DNA of 64,000 nucleotides from Notospermus geniculatus (taxonomy: Eukaryota > Nemertea > Pilidiophora > Heteronemertea > Lineidae). Shown here piece after piece: positions 35,860 to 47,034 of the stretch. The stretch covers positions 59,246 to 123,245 of the forward strand of contig NMRB01000450.1 of the NCBI GenBank assembly GCA_002633025.1. The letters are read 5' to 3'. The notes under the pieces were generated by a model. The model had not been told where the DNA came from. It searched no databases and worked only from the letters and a program-made list of their open reading frames with translations. Position 1 is the first letter of the stretch; each line of letters opens with the position of its first letter. A program made the translations under genes and the position numbers.

Positions 35860-36960
35860 GGTTGACCTTGACCTTGACCTGGATATCTGATCATCAAGGT
35901 CATTGCATAATCGAAATGGGCATCATCAATAACCTAACTATGTGTGATATCATGTCTCTATCTCTACCACATGCAGAGATATTTCATATTTTCAAGTTTG
36001 ACCTTGACTTTGACCTCTGATAATCAAGGTCAATGCATAATCAAAATGGGGATCCTCAATAACCTAAAGTATGGGTCATATCATGTCTCTATCGCTACCA
36101 CAGGCAGAGATATTTGAAATTGTCAAGTTTGACCTTGACCATTCCCAGTTGAGGATGGTGCGTGAGACTGGCAAACTATGCGGACATCGATTGCCTTCGT
36201 GCCCTAGACTGATAGATTGTTACTGCAGCGGTGTCCCTGCAGTGCGACAAAAAATGCCTTGGTGCCCCCCAAAATCAGAAGATATCCAAGGCAACTTTTG
36301 CAGTGCCCTTTTGAAATGCTAATTCGAGGCCTGAGTATGGGTCATATCATGTCTCTATCGCTACCACAGGCAGAAATATTTGAAATTGTCAAGTTTGACC
36401 TTGACCTCTGACCTTGACCTTGACCTATGATCATCAAGGTCATTGCACAATCGAAATGGTTATCCTCAGCAACCTAAGTATGGGTGCTATCAGACCTGCA
36501 CCGCTACCACAGACAAAGGTATTTCAAATTATCAAGTTTGATCTTGACCTTGACCTCTGATCATCAAGGTCATTGCATAATCGAAATGAGCATCCTCAAT
36601 AACTTAGGTATGGATGATATCATGCCTCCACCTCTACCACGGGCAGAGATATTTCAAATTATCAAATTTGATATATCAAAATCTCATGATATCTCAATCA
36701 CCCGGACACGTGAGGCTGAGAATTTTAACACAATCCAGTCCTTGGATAAGCAGGCATGAACTAAGACTTGTTTCATGTTGCTCAGTTGACAATATGGCAA
36801 GTTATCTCAAAATATCAAATTTGTGATATCAATATCACCATGACCCCTACATCTCAGATCAAAAGTAATCAGTCCATTCGAATCCTAGGGTATGAAAACC
36901 TAAGGGTAGAACTTCTTTCTGTTGCTCTAGGTGCTAAAGGAGCCGAGTTATGACATCAGA
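35860..36960 (+). repeat. Diverged tandem array rich in 'tgaccttgacct'
   Basis: About five units of 140-250 bp share 'tgaccttgacct', 'tgatcatcaaggtcattgc', 'cctcaataacctaagtatgg', 'atatcatgtctctatcgcta' and 'gcagagatatttcaaatt'. One unit is interrupted at 36150-36330. It passes into the arm of the inverted repeat at 36880-38345. No coding region is present. Confidence 0.8.
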
Positions 36961-37824
36961 TAAAAGCGTGACGGACAAAAATCATGTCTGATATGTTGAT
37001 TACATCATGATGGAGGCATCTGATGTTGAAAATGATTAGCCCATTGGATTGCCCAGGTTGACAAACCTAGGGGTAGGATGTGTTACCAGGACTGTAGCTG
37101 TTGAAGGAGATAAGATATGAAGGCATGACAGACGGACACACAGACACACAGATACACACACACACACACACACAGACACCATGACCAACAAGAGAAGGAC
37201 ATCGGAGCGATGTCAATGGTTTCCGATGAGAAGTTAACTACTCTAGAGCTAGTTATCTGTGACCTTGAGCACTTAATAAATAAATAACATTTTGGATATA
37301 ATCTATCTTTGATTTTAAGAGTCGGCTTTTTTCCTCCAAAGTTAGGACTCGGACAAAAAGGCACCAATGGGGCAACATGAGGACCAGTCTGTCATCACCC
37401 ATACCGAGGACGTATGTTTTGAGCTGTTATGGATGGGTGTTGGTCGATCCCGCGCGTACCCTTGCCCCAAACCAATAGCATGGCTTGTTTCTACTCGCTC
37501 ATTGGAAACAGTCCAATCAGAACGCAGAACACATTACCGACACTAGAGGGGGACACCACCTCATGACTGTGTATCTCAGAGTAAATAGACACGTCCTCGT
37601 AATGAAGGAGAAAAGGCCGGAATCCGTAGACCAACTTGAAACATCCAAAAGTAGGACCCTCCTCAAATTGATGCAAAGCATCCCAAGCGATGATTTGAGG
37701 ACGTTGGAAGGTTCGCAGTTCGAGGACCCGTGTCTATTGGTGGGCGAGGACCTGAAGTCCTCAAACTGTTGGTGTCTAATGTGGCAGATGTCCTACATTT
37801 GTAGCCAAAACAACCACACAGACA

Positions 37825-37863
<39 letters not shown>

Positions 37864-38345
37864 CATGACCAAAAACAATATGGTTCCCGATCTTAGTGAT
37901 CGGGAACCATAATAAAACATTTTCCCCAAAAGGGATTCAAAGGGGATTTTCAGTATGTTGTTTCTTGCAGTCATATGCATAAAATGACAAAAAAATCGTT
38001 CATATCCTAATTATGGTTCCCGATCACTAAGATCGGGAACCATAATGTTTTTGGTCATGGTGTCTGTGTGTGTGCGTGTGTGTGTCTGTGTGTCCAGTCT
38101 GTCACGCCTCAATATCTTATCTCCTTCAGCAGCTACAGCTCTGGTAACACATCCTACCCCTAGGTTTGTCAACCTGGGCAATCCAATGAGCTAATCATCT
38201 TCAACATCAGATGCCTCCATCATGATGTAATCAACATATCAGACTTGATATTTTGTCCGTCACGCTTTTATCTGATGCCATAACTCGGCTCCTTTAACAC
38301 CTAGTGCAATGGAAATAGGTTCTAACCTTAGGTTTTCATACTCCA
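36880..38345. mobile_element. Head-to-head repeat pair around terminal hairpins
   Basis: 36880-37180 and 38053-38345 are inverted copies ('acctaggggtaggatgtgtt', 'catcatgatggaggcatct', (CA)n, 'gacaccatgaccaa'). Between them are two perfect short palindromes at 37880-37914 and 38012-38044 ('atggttcccgatc' and its complement 'gatcgggaaccat'). These look like the 3' termini of two copies meeting end to end. The interior open frame at 37485-37868 has no recognised domain. Confidence 0.75.
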
Positions 38346-38484
38346 GAATTCACGAATTTTCGACCCCTTTTTCAAGTGGAACTTTACAATCGGAAACTCT
38401 AGAAAAGACTGAGCTGAAACCCGAATGTGGAACTAACCTGTGTAGACAGGATGAGTGAGCAATTAAGGAAAGAATAGTGTTCCA

Positions 38485-38612
38485 ACCCCACGGATGGTTG
38501 CTTGACCTAATTAAGAGAGTGGATGTAATTAAGAGAGTGGATGTAATAGTGTCCAAGCCCCACGGATGGTTGCTGGACCTAATTAAGAGAATGGATGTAA
38601 TTAAGGAGAAAC
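38485..38612. repeat. Short direct repeats ('ccccacggatggttgc', 'taattaagaga')
   Basis: 'ccccacggatggttgct' with 'gacctaattaagaga' occurs twice about 72 bp apart, and 'gtggatgtaattaagaga' repeats inside. Non-coding. 38613-39079 holds nothing recognisable. Confidence 0.7.
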
Positions 38613-39088
38613 TGATTTAGCTGAAAGAAAAGGGTTTAATAAATATGACATGTGTAATACATAACAAGCACAAAGCGAAAAGATGCACAAAAGTCAACAC
38701 AAAGTAAGGCCAGCCTTTTTTGATGCCTTGGTGCTCGGACATCTCCAGTGACAACTTAGGAGAGGAGGGCGGAATAAAAAAAAACAAATTATTTTCAGGC
38801 TGTTTTTGTGATTCTCAAATGAAATGTGGAGGTCAGAGATGTCGGAGGAAGAAATAAAAATAAATATTTATATGAAAAAAAATATTTATTTGTCAAAATA
38901 AACCAGCATTACCGCTTCAAGAACACAGATGAAGAGACATCACATCAGCAGTGTACAAAAAAATAAAATTGCAAAATAGACCTGACTATATTAAACTTGG
39001 TCAAACAAATGGATACTGGAGGACTAGAGAATAAGTCTGCTTGTTCTCTCAATGGTAACAAGGAGCGATAGGGCAGGGTATTTATGGT

Positions 39089-40138
39089 GGCTTACTGGAA
39101 TTTGCGCAAAACAAAAATGCGCAATATCAAAATGCGCAAAGGGGAGATATCATTATTCAAAAACACACCATTAAAAGAATAGACTTCCGTTCAAATCTCG
39201 CCAATCATGCGGGGTTTCATGTCCCATGGACCCGAGACGTGATCATCATTCTTGAAGGGTCATGCTAATTACCGTCCTCCACCGTCTACCACCGTCCTCC
39301 ACCGTCCACCACCCCTTTTGTACTGTTATTGTACCGTCATCCACCTCAATATTTCTTGCTGTACACGATCAAATTTTTCATCCAATTTTCTGAATATGCT
39401 CAACAAATATCTACATGCGGGTTTTCAGGCCTACACTGAAGCCCCAATACCGGTAGGCCCGAAATTTCGAAAAAAATAGATGAAAAACTTGAACGTGCAT
39501 TAGTTATGGTTCAAACTTACGGAATATTAGGGCCGTTTAGACGACAAGCCAAAAAAACCACATTCAGATTCTATCCGATTGGATCCGATCGACCCGCATC
39601 CGGTCTCCTTTGCGTTTAGACGAGATTTGAATGTGGTCGTATGTGGTCCAATGTGGATTCGGAACCATTTTAAATCCACATTGGACCGCATTGGGTGGCG
39701 TTTACACGCAAGAGTTTTGAACCACAATCGGATTCGATCGGATTGCATGTGGATTTTTGCCTGTCGTCTAAACGACCCTAGTATGCAAATATCAGTGAGT
39801 GAATTCGGGAGCCCCCTTTTTGGGACCACAGTCCATCCTATTTTTCATACCGTACCAGTATTGTTCATTCATTCACACACGCGAGTGGGCCTACTGATGT
39901 AGGCCCAACCATACTCGCTCAGTGAGCCGCTTCGCGCTTCACTGTGTTGTCACGGGTTATCGATCCACACATCAGAGTGCCTCTCAACATAATGCATGCG
40001 CCCTTCTGGGAATCCCAAAACTCGAAGCCAGGCTGCCCACACAATGCTATCGGACGCGCAAGAAAGCCTGGATCGAGGTCAATTCTGTTGCGCATTATCC
40101 CATTGCGCATTTTGATTTTGCGCTAATTCCAGTAAGCC
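39089..40138. mobile_element. 1050-bp TIR element with 9-bp target duplication
   Basis: The termini 'ggcttactggaatttgcgca' and 'gcgctaattccagtaagcc' are inverted repeats, and internal 'aaatgcgcaa' words are also inverted. 'atttatggt' flanks both ends (39080-39088 and 40139-40147). The terminus is close to that of 10409-11696 ('ggcttactgtattttgcg'), and both have 9-bp duplications, so they are one family. It carries a 'caccgtcctccaccgtc' minisatellite (39275-39313) and another MITE. No transposase is seen. Confidence 0.85.
39529..39779. mobile_element. 250-bp MITE nested in the 39089 element
   Basis: The termini 'agggccgtttagacgacaag' and 'cgtctaaacgaccct' are inverted repeats. Subterminal 'ccacattcagattc' and 'aatgtggatt' words recur in both arms. 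Non-coding. Confidence 0.7.
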
Positions 40139-40524
40139 ATTTATGGTATCCCAGGGAGTACAAAAGGCAAGCACTTTTGAAAAATCTAGTCTTGTTCCCT
40201 GCCCACTGTCCATTCTGACACATCAGCTGGTCACACTGACAGATGTCAGTTGAACAATCTAGGCAAACTAGGTCAAAGGCAGTAATTTTGCCTCGATGGG
40301 ATCAGATTTGAACCAACCATTACCAGTACCTGATCTCAGTTGCTTTCACCTTCAGATCCATATTTAAAAAAACAGACAATGGGCAGAGAACCAGACTAAA
40401 TTGAGATACCCATCAAATGTACTCAAGTCTCCAACAGATAATATAACGAAATATTGAGCAAACATCTTAAAGATTTGACAGTGACATAACATGTAAGTAT
40501 CATTGACAAGAAACAACACTACAG

Positions 40525-40590
40525 GATTAATAACAATAGCACTACACTAGAAACTACATAGTTTCTAGTGTAGTGCTGTTGTTATTAATG
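40525..40590. repeat. Perfect-type hairpin (30-bp arms)
   Basis: 40525-40554 and 40561-40590 ('actacactagaaac' and 'gtttctagtgtagt') are complementary with one or two mismatches and a 6-bp loop. Confidence 0.85.
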
Positions 40591-40644
40591 CTACATGTAC
40601 CATGAATACCAGCTTTATCAATTACAGCTGAACAGCTAATTTAA

Positions 40645-40790
40645 ATATCACCAGATTTTGTTTTCAATATTCGTTTAGGTCAAGGCAATTGATTATGTAC
40701 ATGTACACCCAGTAACACAAGAGTGGGTGTACATGTACATAATCAATTGCCTTGACCCAAACGAATATTGAAAACAAAACCTGATGATAT
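40645..40790. repeat. Long hairpin (67-bp arms)
   Basis: 40645-40711 and 40724-40790 are complementary with about three differences ('caaggcaattgattatgtac', 'gttttcaatattcgttt'); the loop is about 12 bp. Probably a MITE. The open frame beginning at 40784 opposes the real exon on the other strand and is not called a gene. Confidence 0.88.
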
Positions 40791-41083
40791 TTGTTCTGAT
40801 GCCACAAATGTTGAGTTATTCTGCAGTCTCAGCCATTCTGGTAGTGAAAATGAAATACTCTGTACACTGTGTCACTCAATACACAATCAGCCACAGCCTT
40901 TTTAAGGTACACAACCTGCGACAGTTACTACTGAATACTGGCTTCAACTGGCCAAGCAAGTTTTCTTTCAAAGGGGTTGAAGAAAACTCATTTCAAAGAT
41001 CTCAAAATTTGCCTGCATCAAGACTGCAGATTATTCTGGGAATTGTTGTACTGCAGACACAGAGGAGTCCTGGTTTGAAAGTC

Positions 41084-41295
41084 TTAATCCTCGTCGTTCT
41101 CATCGTGAGTCCGTGCCCTCTTGGATCCCTGTTTGGCAGAACGCGTTGTAGGCTTTTTCCCCGCTGTGTAACATCCGCTGCAGATGGGTCGAACAATACC
41201 AAATTCCTCCTTCAGTGCATCGATTGCCTCGTTCTCCACCAGGTTTTCCAGTTCACCACAATGAGAACAACAGAGATCAAACACCGTCTGTGCTC
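41084..41295 (-). pseudogene. Last exon: second zinc module and acidic tail
   Basis: The acceptor 'ctcggtttcag' precedes 'FDLCCSHCGELENL'. A second pair follows in 'VRPICSGCYTAGKK', giving CxxC...CxxC, then a basic stretch and an acidic tail ending 'HDENDED' with a stop at 41084. Confidence 0.7.
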
Positions 41296-41575
41296 CTGAA
41301 ACCGAGGAAAGATACTAGTACCCACACCAGTCATGCTGTTTTTGCAATGTTCATGAGATTTTTGGAAGGATTTTGTAGGGATAACTTCACATATATCAGG
41401 TCACGTTCAAACACAGAAGTAAGGAAAGCAGTGTCATCAATAAAAATTGAATTTGCACATCGAGAGAGGATTCCACATTCCAGCTAGGGAAACTTTACAC
41501 ATGAAAACAGTGTTCCCATTGGAAATTGACAGTTCCCCTGTTGTATGTACACCACATGTAATATAGAAATCCTAC

Positions 41576-41806
41576 CTGAGTAGTATGAAGGCTCAATTTC
41601 CGAACTACATCTCAATCCTTCCCTCACAACATACTTATCGTGGAAGGAATGGCCAACTGGAAACAAGTGGCTACCACAGGTATATATACGATCTTCTCTC
41701 ACTTGTTGCAAAATCAAATCATCCTTTCTGCTCGACAGTTTGCTCTGAGAGTAGATCACCCGCCTTTTCCCACATTCACTGCAGTTGACAAAGTCACGTG
41801 CCTTTC
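41576..41806 (-). pseudogene. Penultimate exon: zinc-ribbon-like module
   Basis: The acceptor 'tatttttccag' precedes 'KARDFVNCSECGKRRVIYS'. It contains a CxxC pair and, further on, 'IYTCGSHLFPVGH' and 'LRCSSEIEP'. The cysteines could bind one or two zinc ions. Donor 'cag|gtagga' at 41576. Confidence 0.7.
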
Positions 41807-42042
41807 CTGGAAAAATACAGTTAAGTAAAATAACACTCAGTATCAAAGTACCAAAATCAACGTAGCAAAGCCCCACACTTTGAACAATAATGTTAAATGT
41901 TTATGGACTTTCAGTGAAACAACAGAATGGGGTGTTTTAAAAATCAGGAATCATCTCAAAACACACGTGAACTATAATAAAAGATAATACATGTATAGCA
42001 AGGGAAAGCATAAAAACCTGGAAACAGAGGGTAGAAACATAC

Positions 42043-42280
42043 CTGCTACAAGCAGAGCCTTGTCTTCCGCAGTACTCCATGTCTTCTTGTTCTGCAGTGA
42101 AGGTCTGTCATCATCATTAGTGTCTTGACCATAAACTTCCTCAAATGACTTGAAGCACTTCTGTTGCTTGTCAAAGACTGAATCCGGCAGGTAGTGCAGA
42201 TTCTTGAAATCATCCTCTGGCATCCGAGCAGGACACATTATTCAGTATTCACATGCATCTTCTGGGGTACACTTCTTCAA
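42043..42280 (-). pseudogene. Third from last exon, with in-frame TGA
   Basis: The acceptor 'ttatttttag' precedes 'KKCTPEDACEY'. A TGA follows in the same frame (near 42248), and the frame then continues with 'MCPARMPEDDFKNLHYLPD' to 'STAEDKALLVA' and a 'cag|gtatgt' donor. The uninterrupted frame on both sides of the TGA shows a nonsense mutation rather than a real end. Confidence 0.7.
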
Positions 42281-42656
42281 CTAAAAATAAATATAACATC
42301 ATTAATAAAACAGTTCGAAACTTCCAACTTGCGGCCAAGTGGGCTAAAAATTATTTTTGAGGTTTCCCTTTAAGAAGAATCCAAAGAACACCTTCAACCC
42401 AGATGGCATAAAGTTAGCAAAGAGATGTTACTGCAAATGATGCCCCAGAAATCAAGGATTTAATTAAATGCCAAGCACATCGTGACATGTGTCATCAGCA
42501 TGCACTTGTAGCCTTACCACAGAAAGAATACAGGTCAAGGTGCCACAAGAAGTCCCACCTATCATCTGTATTTTTATATTAATATATTCTGGGGTATCGA
42601 CAGATACCAAGAAAGTGGCAAAGAAGACCCTGCCTTGATATGAATATACACTGTAC

Positions 42657-44290
42657 CTGAAATGTATAGTGGCGTTCTCGGCCATGTCTTCCAAGGAACT
42701 CTTTGAATGCTTTACTACGACCAGGGAGATTCTTCAGATCCTCAAGAGACTTCACTGAGAGATTCTGATCCACCATGGTGGCACCACTGTTGAGGAAGTC
42801 CATGACAGCTTCATCACTTGCACCATTCCGGGTTTGCACCTCCTGATCCTTGTACTTCAGCCTTTGGAAACGTTCTTGTATCACCTTTATAACAGGCTTC
42901 ATGGATTCCTGCACTGCAACACCAAAATCCTTGTCTTCGGCGGCTGCTCTACGCACTGCAGCAATGGAGGCCATGGACTTCTCATAGGAATCATCATCAA
43001 TCTTGTCACGGGTGAGGGCAACATTTTGGAGGGCCAAATTCAGAACACATAATTCTGCCAACTGGCATGCGGGCTGTGCGAACGGCACAATAAAAGTCTA
43101 GATCGAGGCCTACGAAGATCAATGCAGCAGCTACTTTCACTGATATATAGTTGGTGCGATGGTCCGGGCCTCCATCACTGTACACCATTAGGATAGGCGA
43201 CGTCGGGGTAACACCATCTTCTGAGTTAACATGGCGCAGCAGCTCACACATTTCAACAGCATGGCGAGCCGCATTTGAGGGCTGAAATATCTTGTCTTTT
43301 AGACAAGTATACACTTCCCCTGAATAGAAGCCATCTTCCAACTGAGCAGGAATATCTACCTTGAAGGAAACAGACGGCACAACACCACACGTGTGGAAAT
43401 CGTGGTCCGATGCAGCAAGGACAGGTCCACCTATGCGGACGGGAACTCCATGGTGTGGTCGGACACCAGTCGATATGGGATTGGATGGTTCTCCGATGGG
43501 TATTATTGCTTTGTCGTTGACGCAGAGGAAACAAACATGATCGCGGAATTTGATTGTCATTTGTCTCATCATTTTGAATAAGTGACCAAAAAAACAGGCA
43601 TCCTCGTGTTCTAAACGTGCCAAGCGCCTCTGAACAGCGAACTTAACCTTCAACCGCCCTGTGTAGTGCACTGCAATTTTGTTGAACTGGCTCATCGGTG
43701 AAAAGTTCAATCTGATCCACGAGACAGAAGGGACTGGTGTTCTCAGGAAGCCGCTCAATGATTTTTTCTCGCAAATCCCGAACAGACATGGCGAATGGCA
43801 AGAACATCAGCTCACCTTGTCGCCTGTCATCAACAACTGTATTCTCCTCAAGATACCGTTCAAATGCCTTCCAGAAAGGATCGAACAAAGGGTTGTTTGG
43901 GCGTCCATTCAATGCTCTGAGGTCATAGAAAAGATCAGGATCGCATGAAGACGCCAGCCATTGGCAGACACGTTCATCAACATCCGCCATTTCCTTAGAT
44001 TCTGCACTGGCCTGGTCATTGACAAGAAATCTGAAGATGTCCCTGAGTACAGCGGATTTTATGCCAGTGGGGATGTATCTATCAAGGAACTGCCTCCTCA
44101 TAGCTCGAGTGGAAAACACTGGAAGATTTCCACGCAAGTCGTTCATGATCCTGACATCAGTTTCTGAACTTTCAGACCCTCTCACCTTCCACAAGAAATG
44201 CAAAGGGGCTGGAGGAAGAACGCTCCCATGTCCAAAGTGTGCATATTTCCGAAAATATTGGTCCGATTTGTATAAAATTCGCAGTGGTGA
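42657..44290 (-). pseudogene. Catalytic exon of the SDGG-family gene, two frameshifts
   Basis: It starts after a likely acceptor ('tttcatattcaag', near 44295) with 'VSPLRILYKSDQYF' and 'PAPLHFLWKVRG'. A frame change near 43685 separates 'IELFTDEPVQQ' from 'NKIAVHYTGRLKVKF'. A second near 43060-43085 separates 'DLDFYCAVRTA' from 'LALQNVALTRDK'. First acid: 'NDKAIIPIGEP'; second: 'YSDGGPDHR'. The exon ends at 'RERHYTFQ|gtacag'. The frameshifts could in principle be assembly indels, but a nonsense codon in the next exon favours real decay. Confidence 0.75.
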
Positions 44291-45272
44291 TACTTGAATA
44301 TGAAAGATTAACAATCACCATGAAGAGAAGTAGTAATGTTATGTAACAGTAGCTAAGACAATGCATTTTGATACTTCACAATAAAGCCTATTGTACACTG
44401 TTGAAACTCCCAAAAATGGTCATAACAGCAGGCCTTGGCCAGTGGTAACTGATTAGGCCTATTCTACATGAATAATGTCCACCACATTCACGAAAAATGA
44501 GATAATTACCTGACAATTAGACTGGACAACTAAAGTTGGGTGCACTCACTCTTGGTAAGAGCCAGATCTCCAACAATACAACACTGGCCCCTATGGTGTG
44601 ATTTTTGCAATATGATTAGGCCTATTCACAGGGGCCTATTACCTCACAATGAACATCTGCAGAAGCAGTGTCACCAGAATTGAACATGTTGCATTATGTA
44701 AGACAAACACCAACATAACCAAAAATACACAGTAAGCTCACACTACAGACTGTATAATGTCAAGCAGGGTATGTCAAGAATGCCTTTCAAAGAATTAATA
44801 TTAGTGAATGTATTGCATCATCGCCTTCATGCACCAATAAAATACAATCTTGACCTGAACTTGCAGTCAGCAGATCAGCCAACCATGACATTGTGGTTTG
44901 TCTGAATCATGCGAAGTGGTTGTTGTTGTCATTCCTGCTATTGAGCACACCCATTAGAAGTTGAAGTAAACATCATTGTTTTATCGTAATTGTGTGAAAG
45001 TAAGTGAAGATTTTGACTGGAAAGTTAATGAGAAACAATGACTGAATACCTATGCCGATTCTGAGGGGAAAAAACAGTTATTTCTCTATTTTTGTTGAGG
45101 TTCAAAAAAGCATTGTTTTAGGATAATTAGGTTTTTTGTTCTCTCTGCATGGTGACTGTTAATCTTTTGCTATCAAGTATCACCACTGCGAATTTTATCC
45201 AAATCGGACCAATACTTTCTGAAATATGCACACTTTGGACATGGGAGCGTTCTTCCTCCAGCCCCTTTCGAA
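44201..45272. repeat. Inverted duplication of an exon start (about 125-bp arms)
   Basis: The arms about 44201-44329 and 45143-45272 are reverse complements with a few mismatches ('ggggctggaggaagaacgct', 'cccatgtccaaagtgtgca', 'gcagtggtgatacttga'). The left arm is the start of the catalytic exon; the right arm is an antisense copy fused to the end of the preceding exon. The spacer of about 810 bp has no recognised element. Confidence 0.8.
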
Positions 45273-45274
45273 CA

Positions 45275-45681
45275 TTTCCCCCAGGGCAATATGTGTAAAA
45301 AGCAACTGGAAATGGACGCCGTAAATTGTCCAACCACCTTCTGCGTTCAAACCTATCATCAGGTTCGTATGTCAAGAGGAATACTGGTGTGTAGTCATCC
45401 AATCCCGACAGTTTATCCTCAATTGTGCTGTACACCTCACTACTTGAAACAGCAGCTGGAATAATCCTAAAATCCCATTTGTCACTCAGTGCTCTGGCAT
45501 GTTTCACTAAACTGCGACATTCCATTTGCTTTTGGTTGTGCTTCTGGAGATAGTCCTTGTAGGCCCTGATGAATTGTTCGAGCTTTGAACGGAAGGCGTC
45601 AAAACGACTGTTAGCGCCCCAAGGCAGCATGAGTACGTCAGCCAGACCATCAAGAACCGCCTTCAGGCCTTCCTGTGTGAG
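45275..45681 (-). pseudogene. Second exon of the SDGG-family gene
   Basis: The acceptor 'cttccatttcag' precedes 'LTQEGLKAVLDGLADVLML' in phase 0, matching the donor of the previous exon. It continues through 'WGANSRFDAFRSKLEQFI', 'DDYTPVFLLTYEPDDRF' and 'PFPVAFYTYCPGG'. After that the frame runs into an inverted copy of the next exon's start, so the natural end is lost or hidden. Confidence 0.7.
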
Positions 45682-45935
45682 CTGAAATGGAAGACAGAAA
45701 AGGTATAAACCAGAAAATGGTTATATGGAAACTGGACTAGGGTCTATACAAGTGATTCACTAATAACTATGTAAGAATCACAGCAGTACTAATTGTACTG
45801 TCACACCCTGATTAAACGAGATGTAGTATATTAATCACTGTATCAGTGATGTGACACACCCTATAATAACCCTGATCACGACATGTCATGAAGTCATTGG
45901 ATTTCGCACCCCGGGTGACCCGGGTTGGCCACCAT

Positions 45936-46222
45936 GGGCGTTTTCGAATCCTCGTTCTTGACCGCACTCGTGCTGACCCAGTTCATGTAGTTGCTGCCTC
46001 AACTCGAGAACGGCAGTCTCGAACGCCGAGAACGCAACCCGTGTCGGGTCAAGAACGTATTCTTCTCACTCCCCACTCAGCGGAGGGTTGAGGAGAACAC
46101 TGTTCTTGACCCGACACGGGTTGCGTTCTCGGCGTTCGAGACTGCCGTTCTCGAGTTGAGGCAGCAACTACATGAACTGGGTCAGCACGAGTGTGGTCAA
46201 GAACGAGGATTCGAAAACGCCC
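45936..46222. mobile_element. 287-bp palindromic MITE in an intron of the SDGG-family gene
   Basis: Arms of about 140 bp are nearly perfect complements ('gggcgttttcgaatcctcgt', 'cctcaactcgagaacggcag', 'gttcttgacccgacacggg'). 'cat' flanks both ends (45933-45935 and 46223-46225). It lies wholly in the intron 45682-46322. Open frames on both strands through it are mirror images, not genes. Confidence 0.88.
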
Positions 46223-46322
46223 CATATGTCTCATCTGAAGACTTGTGATGGAGTACCCAAGGCATGCAAGGCAGACTTGGATGCATGCCATTCGATCATT
46301 CTTGCAAAGTTTATGTGCTTAC

Positions 46323-47034
46323 CTTAGGCTTAGCCTTATGGTTGGCCACATAGTCATTCATCTCTCTGATGGTGGCGAAAGGCTCGGGTATTGCAATTGA
46401 TCGCATGGCAAATTTTTCGTGGTGGGCATCAATGTACCAAAACGCCCGAGAAACTGCCTCCAGCACCTTGTTTCCCACACTGTCAACCTGTTGGCCGGTG
46501 AAGCCCACACCCATGGCCGAGAGTGTGTCAATGACACAGTTGTACTGTTTATTTATAGCTGTTTTTTCAGGCTTGTAAAGATTTTAAACAGGGAACATTT
46601 TTTGAGCATAGCATTTTTTCAGGCATTCTGTCATACGTCTTGTTAGCCGCCATCAAAACATCAAAGATGGAACGGACTGGCTGTGATGCACTGGTCGAGG
46701 GATTGGCATCATCTCGATTATGACGATATACCGTAATAGTATTGATTGAAAATTCAGACAGCACTGAAATCGGTGTTTCCACCGCCAAGTCAGTCGTACT
46801 CTCCTTTGTAGGCCTACTGGAATTGCCACCCAGTATTTTTGATATTGCCTTAGTCGTCCACTCAGGTGGGCATGAAGTTACTGAGGTAACGAAGTCACCA
46901 ACAGTAAGTTGATCTTCCTTCTGTCTGGCAAGTCCACACCAGCGTTTAGGGCCATCAACGAAAATGGCTTTGAACCAGGGCATTGATGACAGTGACAGCG
47001 ACATATCGACACATGCCGCCGCCGCCGCCGCCAT
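46323..47034 (-). pseudogene. First exon(s) of the SDGG-family gene, one frameshift
   Basis: The ATG at 47034 has a good context ('atcatggc') and starts a poly-alanine stretch, then 'PWFKAIFVDGPKRW'. The frame holds to 46567. The next part, 'YNCVIDTLSAMG' to 'HKAKPK', lies in a different frame from about 46560 down to a consensus donor ('aag|gtaagc', exon end 46323). A one-base change in the A-rich 46565-46600 stretch would join them. An intron there is an alternative, but no good sites are evident. Confidence 0.65.

Larger units (their letters stand above)
41084..47034 (-). pseudogene. Multi-exon DDE-like transposon-family gene, disrupted
   Basis: The minus strand encodes one long protein in order: an N-terminal segment beginning at 47034, a helical part, 'PFPVAFYTYCPGG', 'APLHFLWKV', 'ELFTDEP', a DDE-type core, and two C-terminal cysteine modules. 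In the core I see an 'NDKAIIPIGEP' acid (near 43513), 'MVYSDGGPDHR' (near 43172) and a Glu in 'QLAELC' (near 43045). I take these as the three metal-binding acids of an RNase H-fold enzyme, which is inference. Proteins with an SDGGPDHR motif form large repetitive families in invertebrates; I know no formal name. Canonical GT-AG introns separate exons at 41084-41295, 41576-41806, 42043-42280, 42657 to about 44290, about 45275-45681 and 46323-47034. Frameshifts and an in-frame stop make it a pseudogene. Confidence 0.75.

Noticed and set aside
37485-37868. 127-codon plus-strand open frame
   Set aside because: It ends in a translated (CA)n repeat and has an equally long antisense frame; no domain seen.
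40784-41299. 171-codon plus-strand open frame
   Set aside because: It is antisense to the last exon of the minus-strand gene and has no domain features.
45888-46291. Open frames on both strands with arginine-rich products
   Set aside because: They are mirror images through the palindromic MITE at 45936-46222.
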